Below are positions 35,388 to 45,864 of a stretch of 64,000 nt of DNA, one piece after another. Under the pieces are notes generated by a model. That model was not told the origin of the DNA and did no database searches. It saw only the letters and a program-made list of their open reading frames with translations. Each line of letters starts with the position of its first letter. Within the stretch, counting starts at the first letter, position 1. The translations under genes and the position numbers were made by a program. Where the stretch lies: positions 4,588,001 through 4,652,000 of the forward strand of contig JAPNXP010000002.1 in assembly GCA_028753945.1 (NCBI GenBank), written 5' to 3'. Origin of the DNA: Hexactinellida sp. DTS-2022. Its lineage: Eukaryota > Porifera > Hexactinellida.

Positions 35388-36795
35388 GGCCCGTCTTTAC
35401 TCAAGATGGAAATCGACATTAGAGTGTTTTTGGATAGTATCCAGTATCGTCTAGCTGCACTGAAAATTTCAGGTGAATCTGACCTCTACTTTTTCAGTAT
35501 AGACTATTTTAAAGCATAGGAATGTGTACATCATCACCCAAAGGTCACTTTTCAAATGAAATAAAAATTCCGGGAGCGCGCCCGGTCACAGTTTTGATCC
35601 AAATTTGTTGAAACCAAATTTAAACTAAAGAATACATATGATCTGAGGTAAGGAACCTTGATATATTCTTTACAATCTAAACTTTCAAAGTTATTGACCT
35701 TTGAAATTCAACTTTGACTGCCATTTTTCATAATTTTGACGAATTTTGAAGAATTTATTGGCTTGGCAGTTAAAGTCTGACTTCAAAAGGCTGGGATTTT
35801 GAAAGTTTGAATTGTAGAGAATAAATCAAGGTTCCTTACCTCAGAACATATGGATTCTTCAGTTTAGACTTGGTTTCAACCAATTTGGACCAAAATTGTG
35901 ACCGGGCGCGCTCCCGGGATCTTTTTTTAAATTTACTTTTCGCACTATTTGAACATGATCAGAATGAATTTATTTTGTTGCAATCATTAGGATAATGGTT
36001 CAATTTGTTCTTCCAGTGTGTTTGCAATACTATATGGGTGATATTAGAAATTTAATGCTAGAATCTAGAGTTTATTTATCAGGAGTTGTAGATTTGCTAA
36101 ATCATCAAAAATTGGCACATTTATATGCCCATATATGGTCATTTTGAACCCGGAGTTAGTTAGGCTCACAAAATGTATTATGGACGGACAGGAAGTCGGG
36201 TAGTGCGAGCATTTTGCACACAAAATTGTAATTGTATGTCCACGGGTTTGTGAGAAACCATAATATAAAATCACACGTCCACCCAATGAGATGAACATTT
36301 TGAAAAGATTATTTGTTGCAAGGGTCACAGATTTGGTCAAAATTTAATGAAATCAAGTGTGAACTATTAAATACACTTCTATTTAGGGAATGATCCTAAC
36401 TCTAAGCTTCAAAATGCAAATTTTCAAAGTTATAGCCATTTGAAGTTAGATTTGTCAACTTGGCAGTCGAAATCTAAGTTCAATTGGCTATAACTCTGAA
36501 AATTTGAATTGGAATGGTATAAATTTTGGTATACACCCAAATTACATATGCAATTATGCTAATGTATGAATAACAACGTGAATGATTGAAAATTGAGACT
36601 GTGCGAGCCTACAAAACTCTAAACATTTGAAAAAAACACCTTTCATGATGACCTGCACATTCCAGGCACATATAATGGTCACTACAGCAAAACGAGATAT
36701 CAGATTCACCTGAAATTTGAAATGTAGCTATACTTTATAGGGTGTTATCCAAAAACAATCAAATCTCAATTTCTCTGAAGAGCATTGTAGGGCTG
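35388..36795. mobile_element. Long-TIR element (same family as 46206-47769), right end unclear
   Basis: The left end GGCCCGTCTTTACTC is followed by GAAATCGACATTAGAGTG and TTTTTGGATA. The matching complement on the right (TATCCAAAAA, AATCTCAATTTC, ending TGTAGGGC near 36795) gives degenerate terminal repeats of about 70 bp. It interrupts the TTAA block at 35331. The candidate duplication on the left is ATTATTAA, but no partner was found on the right, so the right end is degraded or cut. Non-coding. Confidence 0.6.
35570..35917. repeat. Large imperfect palindrome, about 166-bp arms
   Basis: The arms begin CCGGGAGCGCGCCCGG (35570-35585) and end CCGGGCGCGCTCCCGG (35902-35917). Between them, CAAATTTGTTGAAACCAA, GAGGTAAGGAACCTTGAT, ACTTTCAAAG and the TTTGACTGCC zone each recur inverted, with a spacer of about 15 bp near 35735-35750. 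A weaker version of the same fold is present in the relative at about 46390-46720. Confidence 0.75.
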
Positions 36796-36966
36796 GAAAT
36801 TGCTAACACTGAATTTGGCAAGATAACAGAGATTTTTCCCTTTCACATTGCCATGCCATCTAGGTCCAATCTTTCGAAATACTACAGATTCTCCATTAAT
36901 TAGTGTAATACTTTTCCATTCCATTCCACTTAGCAAAAATTCACCACAGATTTCCTCACTAAACAC
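36766..36966 (-). CDS. Short open frame, unrecognised
   Basis: A 66-residue frame starting VFSEEICGEFLLSGMEWKS and ending in NALQRN, on the same strand as the frames at 37340 and 37803. The residue composition (Trp, Cys, mixed charge) is more protein-like than its surroundings. I do not recognise it. It may be an exon or remnant of one transposon gene with the two upstream frames, with stops between them. Confidence 0.2.
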   Translation of the reverse strand: MFSEEICGEFLLSGMEWKSITLINGESVVFRKIGPRWHGNVKGKNLCYLAKFSVSNFQPYNALQRN

Positions 36967-37339
36967 GGATTGTTCAACTATGCTTCATTATCCAGAGTAC
37001 TGTCATCTACTGATGGACTAGCAATTTGGACTCAGGGATATTGGAGGTATTTCAATTTCAGGTTGCGGGTCATCGGTTGGTGACAATACCGGGACTTGTT
37101 GATCAGAAGAAGAAGAGGTATGATGCAATTTAGGGACAAAGATTCATGAAATGAGCTTAAAGTATCTGAACTTTCTCGACAGGCTAGAATAAAGCTAGTG
37201 AATATATCTGGTTGTTTGACTGTGATAGCTATATATGTATTCCAAAATAGCTCTAATATCCTTCAACTAAAATCAATGCTTCCACTAAGTTACAATTTCG
37301 CCTGATTAGTCGAATCCATTGCATTGACTCCATTAGACA

Positions 37340-37540
37340 CTAACTAGACTTTTCCGACTGGTCGTGGAGTTTGTCATCCACTAGCATGAACTCACCACTA
37401 ACAAGCGGACACTCGAAGCTGAAAAATTTAATTGCATCTAACCATATACAATTATTACAGTTTACGAATGACCAAAAATGGCTATCAGTCCTCCCTGTTT
37501 GGGGAGGAGAAGAAGATATCTTAGACATCAGACCGTACAC
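37340..37540 (-). CDS. Short open frame, unrecognised
   Basis: A 66-residue frame containing SHFWSFVNCNNCIWLDAIKF and ending DQSEKSS. It could be the middle piece of a broken gene with 37803-37928 and 36766-36966. No family assigned. Confidence 0.2.
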   Translation of the reverse strand: MYGLMSKISSSPPQTGRTDSHFWSFVNCNNCIWLDAIKFFSFECPLVSGEFMLVDDKLHDQSEKSS

Positions 37541-37802
37541 ATGCCATTAAACGTAGCAAAATGTTATTCGTAAAACTGATATCGAACTCCTTCAAAATCA
37601 TCTTACTGAGCTATACGGTGTCAGGATATGAGCTAACAGATATCTACTGAGTACTGATATGCTCTACTGCCAATTGGGATACATTAATGGGAATGATAGA
37701 CTTACGCGTACTGATCATTTGCTTCACGAGATGCTGAAAGTTTCTCCATTTGGAGCTTAGAGAATCGCGCTTGGTAGCCTTGTTTTTTCCAAAAAGAAGA
37801 AT

Positions 37803-37928
37803 TTAAAATTTTCCCCCGACAGATTTTGGCTTATGTTTGTCTCCTTTGTTCAAAGCATCTCTTACGCTATCGAAACTTTCATAGCCGAGTTTCTGGAGAG
37901 CTTCGACGAATTGCTCTATTGAAGTCAT
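37803..37928 (-). CDS. Small ORF (41 codons) beginning MTSIEQFVEALQKLGYESF
   Basis: The ATG (37926-37928) opens a 41-residue frame with an amphipathic helix pattern, SIEQFVEALQKLGYESFDSV, then RDALNKGDKHKPKS, reminiscent of small helical N-terminal modules. It is followed by TAA at 37803-37805. A TTTCAG splice-acceptor-like sequence lies just upstream on this strand (about 37933-37938). No homologue is recognised. It may be a first exon of a decayed gene running toward 36766. Confidence 0.3.
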   Translation of the reverse strand: MTSIEQFVEALQKLGYESFDSVRDALNKGDKHKPKSVGGKF

Positions 37929-38515
37929 TACTAGCTGAAATAATAATAATCATTTTAATTATTAAATCAGTAAATTCTTTGTCTGAAGATTGAATATTTT
38001 AAATATAGAATATTAGCGTCTATCCTATATAACACTATTCATATTTATTGGAAAATATATTATACTTGTTCTAGAATGTTCAAATTCACAACATTGCTTC
38101 AACTATGTCTACTGTAATTATTCTACGTTCTCAATAATTTATTTTTTGCTTTTCGGTCCCAATATTTATTTATCAAGCCTCCGGCGACAGAAAAAGTGTA
38201 TATTTTGCTCAATCTGACAATGTTTCCTTATTATCTCTGTAAATAATGCAGATTTATGAATTAAAAAACCTGCGATCTTTAAGATAAGTATCATTTATTG
38301 TGTATAAAATTTTTTGAGTCTTAATCTATTGTATCTTTCTCAATAGAGTCGGGCATTTAGTCAGGCTTCAGACAATCCAAATATTCACAGAAAAATGGTA
38401 CTGACCGGTTGCAATCATTTAGAATATTGTTTTATAGCATATTAAACTTTTCCATTGGACTTAAAATGGATTATTGATATTTCTAGGAAGTTAGAGCTAA
38501 GCTCTAGCAAATTAA

Positions 38516-39743
38516 GGATGCTTGCCGCCAAAAGTGTATTAGCCCTATGGGTAGTTTTACGATTATTTTGGATATTGAGCTGAAATTCTCCATTATTGCC
38601 TGTAATAGCCCAACTAAGCATATAATCATGACTTTTGAACTTTTTATGAGCAATTTTCAGAATTCCATCATATTACGTGGCGGATGGCTTCCTATCTCCG
38701 TAATACTAAATATTGTATAGGCGTAGAATATTATCATAAAAACTGTCAGAGCTCAAGTTCTAAAATTTGCTGAGTATATACAGCACTACTATAGGAAGAA
38801 AATTGACCATTTTCAGACTGATCCATTCACAAAAATTTATTTTGGATATAAATACCCAAAACATGCGGACATTAGTTCGAAAAGATCGATTTTTAGCCAA
38901 TTTTTCTTGGACATGTCACGCAATATAAGTTCGTTTTGTTCAATCAAGGTCAAATATATAGTAACCGTTATATACTAACATGTGCCAAATTTTTGGCGAC
39001 TTTTGATATGTATTTTATAAAAAACAATTGGTCAAAGGTCAGAAATCTCTGTTTTGAGTTATTAAGGGTCAAAGTTTTTCCGAATAAAACACTCTCTAAC
39101 TAAGATATTACAAGGTGTTTCATCCCTGTATGGAAGGAGTATGTAAGCTTTTATTCGTACGATAAGCTTTACATGTATTCAGTCATTGTTCGTAACTAAA
39201 TGACTTGATATATATCCATTTATGCAAGTCCACTTTATTTTGGGACACCAGCTGGAAAAGGAATTTGATGTAATTGGCTGTGAGAATCGTTCGAAATTCA
39301 ACAGAAAGTTCATTCCAGCAATATTTTGAACTACTATGTATATGCACCATTTATATGTGTGGAATCTTTCAATTGAATTGCTGTATATCCCAGAATAAAT
39401 AAAATGATAGTCACCATAGAGATTCAAATCCATAACCTCAAATATACATTCTCCATATGCTTTCCACCGTGCCGTTGATACATATTAGTAATATATGAAC
39501 TGATATTAGTATCAAAATGCACATAAATAACCATCAATGGTGATAAATGTGAGGAATGTTCACATAATCACCGATGTCATCAAAAATGACGTCACTAATA
39601 ATGCACTTTTGAGCAAAAATATTCTAGATTTTTGAAAATTTGCACTTCCAACAGAATTCCGGGTTATTTTTGCATGTTATTTCACAATAATCGACACTTA
39701 AATTTTTGAAGTTAAATACCGGATAATTTGGCGGCAAGCATCC
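38516..39743 (-). mobile_element. M2 TTAA element, 1228 bp
   Basis: TTAA at 38512-38515 and 39744-39747. The TIR GGATGCTTGCCGCCAAA is exact at both ends. Subterminal GTGTATTAGCCCTATGGGT and the inner GTCCACTTTATTTTGGGACA block (39227-39246) are shared with other M2 copies. The related pogo-type copy at 16538-16580 shows the same site without the element and a single TTAA, confirming the insertion. Confidence 0.92.
39421..39475 (-). ncRNA. tRNA-like module inside M2 (degenerate)
   Basis: On the minus strand, a box-B-like GGTTATGGATTTGAATC (39421-39437) lies downstream of a degraded D-arm zone GGTGGAAAGCATAT. It is 268-322 bp from the M2 right end, the same place as in the other copies. It is the weakest of the set. 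Confidence 0.4.
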
Positions 39744-40616
39744 TTAATTAATTTCAATGTTTATGCTCACATCACTGGAATGACACCACCTTATATGGGC
39801 ATATGAATTTATAAGATTGTGACCTTTTGGATAATGGTCTCATTTTTTCTTCCAATGTGTTTGCAATGGGATATTGATGTGAATAGATAGTTAGAGCTTA
39901 GCTCTAGAGTTTCAACTTCAGGAGAGAGGAAATTTGCTGCGTCATCAAAAATGGGCACATTACATGGCCATATATGGAACATTTTGAAAACGGTGCGTGT
40001 TAGGAGCACGAAATGTATTACTGACTGATAGGAAGTCGGGTATTACGAGTATTTTGAGACGTTGTTTTGATTCTAGCACCTCTGGTGTCTGAGAAAAAAA
40101 ATTGACAAGAAAACGTACCCTCGAATGGGATTATATGCCATAAAGATTCAAATTTTCACTTTTTAACTATTTTTTTTTATCAATTATGGTTTATCTTCGT
40201 TATTGATTGCTTGGATAAATTAAAATTACCACCAATCCAACCAATGTTGCGGAATTCAATCAAGAGAATCGTTCAAAGTGGTGAAACCAGTGATTCGCTG
40301 TACCAAATAGCTTATAACTCTTAAAATACGGTTGGAAGAGACTCAAAACCATGTACAAATGTTTGTATGTTCCTTTTGCAGTAATTGTCCAAGAAATAAA
40401 AAATTGGGTTCAGTGTACATTTATGTAGATTTCCCATTATTTTCCTTGCAAGGACACCCTTAATTAATACGAACACGGTTAATTAATACGAATTTCCTGA
40501 CAAGAAGAACAGTTCCACAAAATCAGGTCCCTCCAATGGCGATCGAATGGGTATTACTCCGGTGAATACGAACCCGGGTAAGCGAACAAATATTTATCGT
40601 CCGTTGGTATCGACTG

Positions 40617-41716
40617 CTTATAGTAATATTATATAATTATGTTAGTATTCTAGGCAGGAGGTATTTCCTTCCGCCGGCCTTGGGCATCCAAACCTTGACG
40701 GCCACGATATTGTAAATTAAATTTTAGATTTGATCCTTCAAAATGTAGTGGTAAAGATATCGGTCCGGCCATGGCCTGCCCTGGTATTATTAATAAACTA
40801 AAAGTAGCTAAGGAAATTAAATAAATAAACTCACTTGAATTGGAAGAATCGACTAGGAGGAATAAAGAAGAGAGCAGAAAATGTAATGAGGAGAAAATGG
40901 AGAAGAGAAATATGCTGTAAAGTCAATCAGATGTCTGGCCAAAGTGAAAATGTGAGTTTGAAAAAAATGAAAATATATCTGAAGAAAATCAAGTAGAAGA
41001 AAGGCAGTGTATATTTATTGTGGAAATCATTGAATTATAAACAAAGGGCATAATAAATCAATAGTATTACGTATTACAGCTGACAACATATTCTACATTA
41101 TGGATATTGGATAGGTATGCAAATTATCAGTGTAATTGATTTAGTGAAATTTATATTATTAAAATATATTTTCAAAAATGAATATTTTGTTTTGAAATTT
41201 ACATGACAGGTTGTCATAGGTAAGATAGACATGTGACAAAAAGGAAGATTTTATATAATGAATATTTACGGAAAAATCGAGGTCTAAATTTGAGCGAAAA
41301 TTGCTAAGTCATCTTAAGCTAGTCTGGAAGTCAATTCTAATATTTTACAAACTTGTTTGACTATATTGTCAATAACAATAACAAGCATTAACAACAATAA
41401 ATATATGTATTAGAAATTTGTGTGTTTCAAATTCGTAGTCAGCTTACTTTTTACCTAGCATAAACATTTGGAAGTTAACAAATAACTGGATTAGATCTGG
41501 AATATAATCAATTTTTAACAACTCATAATATTAAGTTAAACATTTTCTATAAGTATGACTCAATCTCGCCTCAAACTTAATTTCGCCTGCGACATATAAA
41601 ACAAAGATTTTGCCCGTATCCCAAATCCATTAATTTGCTTTCTGAGGACAGATATGAGTTTAACTCAAGATATTTTTACTGTGGCGACAATGATGTAGTA
41701 TACTGGTGCAGTTCAA
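40617..41716. other. No gene or repeat recognised
   Basis: AT-rich sequence with a short GC-richer stretch at 40660-40800 (GCCGGCC, GGTCCGGCCATGG). No frame or motif assigned. Confidence 0.4.
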
Positions 41717-41720
41717 TTAA

Positions 41721-42402
41721 GGTTTATTTACGGCAGCTTCTGACAAAAAAACACATAAATATCGTTTTGAAGTTAGGTGCTTGATTTTCACATATGTGAT
41801 GGAACACATTATAGCAAGATCCAAATTGAAAACGAAATCAAATTATCTTTCTAAAATCTCTATTTTCAGGGCGTGCACTTTCATGCTAATACAAAGTCCC
41901 ATTTGTGGATAACTTCAGACTCCACTTGATAGAAAAGTTGATTTGAGAATCTCTATTTGCTAAAGACATATTCTGAGCTTTTTATCACATAGATCATCGT
42001 TATGGGCGGTTGGTGGCTGTTTAGAATTTTGATTTGACCTAAATATAGATATTTTGCTACCTTTTGAACGAAGAAAATGAACAAAAAGGTCATCTTTTAT
42101 GTGATATTTGTTAAAATTTCTGAAATAAAAAATTCTGACTCGTAATTCAAAAACTTAACCCAAACAAACTCCGTACGCTCAGAATCTTTGAATATTGATT
42201 CTGATATTAAACATAGACAGCCACATTACCAAATTTTCCCATATAAACGACTGTGGGAGATTAGTATTGATGAATTTTGAAACCTATAAAAAATATAAAG
42301 TTTATATGATAGAAATTTGATTTATTGCTTTGCATCGTGTAGGGATCCTTTTCTCACAAGTACAGATTTCTACCAAAAATTGTTAAATCTGCCCTAATTT
42401 AA
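41721..42402 (+). mobile_element. M1 TTAA element, diverged copy, host of a nested M1
   Basis: TTAA at 41717-41720, then GGTTTATTTACGGCAG. The body aligns with the 10155 copy, with substitutions and small indels. Its right TIR is interrupted after ...TAATTTAA by the young M1 at 42403-43122. The last bases of the old TIR (CC) resume at 43127. Confidence 0.8.
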
Positions 42403-43122
42403 GGTTAAATTACCCCACGGGAATGAAATCTCTTGTATTAATCTGTAATTGTTAGAAATAGATCAAGGTACGATACAAAGCAATAAACAAAAAAGAAAAT
42501 GTCTCAATATATTATACTTTTTATTTTTTGTCGGTTTCAATATTTGGCTAATACAAATCTCCCATAGGGCGATTTCAAAAAGTGGTGGTCGATATTATAG
42601 TGTAATTTGGCAATGCGGCCATCAATGTTTGTTATCAGAATCAATATTGAAAGATTATAAGCGTACGGAGTTGGTAGTCGGTTTACATTTTTGAATTATG
42701 ACTCTGAAATTATTTTTCAAACATTTTATCAAATATCTCATAAAAAACATGACCTTTTTAATGATTTCTTTAGTTCAAAAGGTCGCAACTTTTTTTATTT
42801 AGGTCAAATCAAAATTCTAAACCAGTCACCTACAGCATATAACGATGATCTATGTGATATATCGCACATAATATGTCTTTAGCTAATAATGATCTTGAGA
42901 TCGACACACTTATCAGGTGGAGTCTGAAGAAATCCCCCTATGGGACTTTTGTATTACCATAAAACTGCACGGCCCATAAAATCGAATTTATTCAAAATAA
43001 TTCGATTTCGTTTTCAGTTTCGATATAGCTATAATGTCTTCTATTATATATGTGAAAATTAAACATCTTACTTCAAAACGAAATTTATGTGTTTTTTTAC
43101 ATGAATCTGCCGTAATTTAACC
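42403..43122 (-). mobile_element. M1 TTAA element, 720 bp, young copy nested in an older M1
   Basis: TTAA at 42399-42402 and 43123-43126. It differs from 11320-12039 at only a few bases that I can find. It is inserted in the terminal repeat of the 41721 copy, at the TTAA that the M1 TIR itself contains (GGTTAAATT). Confidence 0.92.
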
Positions 43123-43209
43123 TTAACCTCTAGTGTTCATTTCAATTAAGGTTATTTTTGAGTGACAATTTCAATCATTACAAGTGATGACTTGGGAATT
43201 AATGCTTAC

Positions 43210-43595
43210 TACTAAATTTTTACACGCCTTAATTTTACTTGCCTTAATTTTTACACGCCTTAATTTTTACACGGTTAATTTTACTCGTCTTAATTTTTTA
43301 CACGCCTTAATTTACTCGCCTTAATTTACTCGCCTTAATTTTACTCGCCTTAATTTTTACACGCCTTAATTTTTTTCCATCTAATATAACTATTTACTAG
43401 CCTTAATTTTTTTAGTTGCACTCCTGAATAATTTTACTCGCCTAAATTTTTTGTTCTTGCACTCCTGAATAATTTACTCGCCTAAATTTTTAAATTTCGC
43501 ATTTTTAATTTATCCTACTTGCCATACTATTTTTTCATAAAAATAAAAATAACAAGGCTTATGGCGAGTAAAAATTTATGGCGTGTAAAACCCTG
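43210..43595. repeat. ACTCGCC/ACACGCC-TTAATTTT minisatellite with hAT-like right end
   Basis: About 15 irregular units of TTAATTTTTACACGCC and TTAATTTTACTCGCC fill 43215-43480. At 43560-43595 the inverse form GGCGAGTAAAAATTTATGGC and GTGTAAAACCCTG appears. CAGGGTTTTACAC (complement) is a typical hAT end, and inverse subterminal arrays fit the other hAT elements here. A matching left CAGGG and an 8-bp duplication were not found. Confidence 0.55.
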
Positions 43596-43699
43596 GTACC
43601 ACATCCCTCGTGAGGTAGTACTCCCCTTTCCACGCCTATCCCCTACCTGTCATGCAAACAAAGGGAGAAAGTCCACACATAAAATAATTCACAATCCGA

Positions 43700-44281
43700 T
43701 CATACCAGCAGGGGACTGTATTTCTGTAGTTCATTGTCGTCAGTATTGTGCCATATACCGCAGGAAGGCACTGGATCAGGCGGGTATACTACGCAGGTAG
43801 GTGGCGTCTGTACCGAGGGTACAAGAACTATCGGGGAGAGTTCGAAGAAGGGAGTGGTCTCACATCCAATCTGTGGGCGCACATTCATGTCGTTTGAATC
43901 CTCGTAAGAGTCCACATCTAAGCACGAGGGTGGGTTAAGAAGGGGAGACCCAGTTGGTGAATCGTTATCTTGGCTACTTCCAGCTTGCTGTGAGTCTAAG
44001 AGAAAGGTATCAGAGGGGCAATCGTTAGCATCTAGGTCATAGGAGCAAGTAGGCAGCGAGAAACTGGATTCAGGTGGCGGCGCAGTAGCACCTAGCATAT
44101 CCGCTTCACTAGGTGACTCCTGCAAGGATAGATGTGACAGTGGGATGAGACTGGGTGAAGGTAGAGCTGTGGGCGTAGCAGAGTCCTGAGAGGCATTCTC
44201 AATCACTTGTCTGCTATTGAGGGCTTGTTCCAGTTGGTCCTCTGTCTCTAGTGGCTGGACTACTTCCCTGGGTAGTGACAT
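43700..44281 (-). CDS. Open frame, acidic Ser/Pro-rich protein of unknown function
   Basis: This is a 193-codon frame from ATG at 44281 to TAG, in a stretch with clearly higher GC than the surroundings. The residues are Ser/Pro/Asp/Glu-rich and look disordered (LPSPSLIPLSHLSLQESPSE; SSQDNDSPTGSP), ending in CGIWHNTDDNELQKYSPLLV. Composition and GC resemble the disordered N-terminus of the piggyBac transposase at 57511, so it could be the N-terminal relic of another transposase, but I see no direct sequence match. It lies head-to-head with the gene at 44285, only a few bases apart, which suggests a junction between two inserted fragments rather than a designed pair. Confidence 0.35.
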   Translation of the reverse strand: MSLPREVVQPLETEDQLEQALNSRQVIENASQDSATPTALPSPSLIPLSHLSLQESPSEADMLGATAPPPESSFSLPTCSYDLDANDCPSDTFLLDSQQAGSSQDNDSPTGSPLLNPPSCLDVDSYEDSNDMNVRPQIGCETTPFFELSPIVLVPSVQTPPTCVVYPPDPVPSCGIWHNTDDNELQKYSPLLV

Positions 44282-44284
44282 GTC

Positions 44285-44866
44285 CAAACTGAGATCTGGC
44301 GGCGTTCGCCCAAATACACAGAATGGGGAGTGGTATTAATTAAGCAATTTGTAAAAGCTCTTAACAAGGAAGGTGATTGTTTTAAATACCTTCGCTCACG
44401 ATTCCATAGGCTGAGCGATGAAAAAGTCAAATCTGGTATCTTCAATGGGCCAGATATTCGAAAATTGATGAAAGATCCGGAATTCATTGCGAATATGATG
44501 GATACTGAGCATGATGCATGGCAATCCTTTGTCTTGGTTGTGAAAGGCTTCTTAGGGAATAGAAAGGACCATAATTACGCGTATTTGGTCAATTGTATGC
44601 TTGAAAGCTTTCATAATTTGGGATGTAACATGAGCATCAAGGTTCATTTTTTGCATAGCCACTTAGATGAATTCCCAGCAAACCTTGGAGACGTCTCGGA
44701 TGAGCAGGGAGAACGATTTCATCAGCACATTCAAACAATGGAAGAGGGTTATCAAGGAAGGTATGACACAAAAATGTTGGCAGATTACTGTTGGAGCCAG
44801 AAACGGGATTGTATTGATGTTCAATACACTAGAAAATCTAATAAGAGGAAGTTTTTGAAGTCCTAA
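44285..44866 (+). CDS. Conserved transposon-associated protein (GERFHQ...YQG family), N-terminus missing
   Basis: The frame is open from 44279 (a TGA lies just upstream) with no in-frame ATG near its start, so this is the C-terminal part of a longer protein. It reads WRRSPKYTEWG, FVKALNKEGDCFKYL, GIFNGPDIRKLMKDPEF, AWQSFVLVVKGFLGNRKDHN, MSIKVHFLHSHLDEFPANLG, then DEQGERFHQHIQTMEEGYQG and LADYCWSQKRD, ending KRKFLKS. From memory, the S-H-L-x-x-F-P-x-N-L-G / E-Q-G-E-R-F-H-Q / Y-Q-G-R / D-Y-C-W series belongs to a multicopy family of unknown function in arthropods and other invertebrates, usually linked with mobile DNA. No catalytic site is known to me. AATAAATAAA at 45052-45061 could be its polyadenylation signal. 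The frame is intact over 190 codons, so it is young or constrained. Confidence 0.65.
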   Translation, partial: QTEIWRRSPKYTEWGVVLIKQFVKALNKEGDCFKYLRSRFHRLSDEKVKSGIFNGPDIRKLMKDPEFIANMMDTEHDAWQSFVLVVKGFLGNRKDHNYAYLVNCMLESFHNLGCNMSIKVHFLHSHLDEFPANLGDVSDEQGERFHQHIQTMEEGYQGRYDTKMLADYCWSQKRDCIDVQYTRKSNKRKFLKS

Positions 44867-45051
44867 TGTAGTTTCTCATGAATATTTGTAGAATAACACA
44901 AAATATATGTATGTCATTTCCTAAGTAGAAGTATGTACTCACAAGAAATAATATATTTAATTATATTTACACCTATAATTTAATGTTTGGGAAAAGTAAA
45001 TTAATCACTTTAATTAATGACAAATGGATTTTTCTAAAACAACTTATGTCC

Positions 45052-45061
45052 AATAAATAAA
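45052..45061 (+). promoter_or_regulatory. Candidate polyadenylation signal
   Basis: Two overlapping AATAAA hexamers 186 bp after the stop codon of the gene ending at 44866. This is plausible, but the region is AT-rich enough for chance occurrence. Confidence 0.35.
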
Positions 45062-45179
45062 ATCGTGAGGTGGTGGCCATAAACTGATGCGTTTTTCAAC
45101 CTCAGCACGAAAAGTTGTGTACGAAATGTGGGATAACTCCGTTTGTGTACGGAAATAATATAATTCTGTAGCCCTGTGT

Positions 45180-45645
45180 TATAAGCGTACGGAGTTGGTA
45201 GACGGTTTACATTTTTGAATTATTACTTGGAATTTTCTTTTTCAAAGTTTTTATGAAATTTCTCTTAAAAAGATGACCTTTTTATCCATTTTTTGGTTTC
45301 AAAAGGTCGCAATATTTTTTATATACATTTTATCTAAATTCTAAACCGCCCACCTACCGCCCATAACGATGATCTATATGTTACATCACACAAAATATGT
45401 CTTTAGATAATAATGATCTTGCAAACCACACTCTTATCTGGTTTAGTCTGAAGAAATCCCCCTATGGGACTTTTGTATTACAATAAAACTGCATGCCCCA
45501 TAAAATTAAATTTATAAAGATAATCAGATTTCGTTTTCAGTTTCGATATAGCTATAGTGTCTTCTATCATATATGTGAAAATCAAACACCTAACTTCAAA
45601 ACGAAATCTATGTGTTTTTTTGCATGAATCTGCAGTAATTTAACC
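45180..45645 (-). mobile_element. M1 element, truncated copy
   Basis: Starts inside the element at AAGCGTACGGAGTTGGTAGA and runs to the GGCAGATTC-side terminus (here CTGCAGTAATTTAACC, ending 45645). The other half is missing. It is diverged from the young copies. Confidence 0.75.
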
Positions 45646-45724
45646 TTGAGAAGTTTAGTGAATAAGGCCCCTGTTAAATAATTTCAAATTAATTCAACTA
45701 ATTTAAAACAGATTTAACAAATGA

Positions 45725-45855
45725 CTCCGCTTAATTAATAGAGTCACCTCGGAACTAGGTTACTCTGACCCGATTAAGCGGAGAAATCTGTTAATTAACC
45801 GAAAATATTGTAAGCCAAGCTGTCATTCCGTCCTATAAATCCTGTGAAATTTTCA
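45725..45855. mobile_element. Fragment of pogo-type element
   Basis: CTCCGCTTAATTAATAGAGTC, CCCGATTAAGCGGAGAAA, AATATTGTAAGCCAA and CCTATAAATCCTGTGAAAT match 17950-18060 of the pogo-type element. It has no terminus of its own. Confidence 0.6.
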
Positions 45856-45864
45856 GCCTTGTAA

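Larger units (their letters stand above)
38240..40616 (+). mobile_element. Second pogo/Tigger-type copy, interrupted by M2
   Basis: Matches 15826-16870 in reverse orientation: TTGAGTCTTAATC and GGGCATTTAGTCAGGC near 38310-38370, GTTAGAGCTAAGCTCTAGCA at 38490-38509, then after the inserted M2 GACACCACC.TATATGGGCAT, TGGATAATGGTCTCA, GGAAGTCGGGTA and GTGAAACCAGTGATTCGCTG. The right end reads GGTATCGACTG (complement CAGTCGATACC), a pogo-like terminus, although no TA follows. The left limit is approximate. No coding capacity. Confidence 0.6.

Noticed and set aside
43215-43480. CRISPR-like array
   Set aside because: The units are contiguous with no unique spacers, and the genome is eukaryotic.
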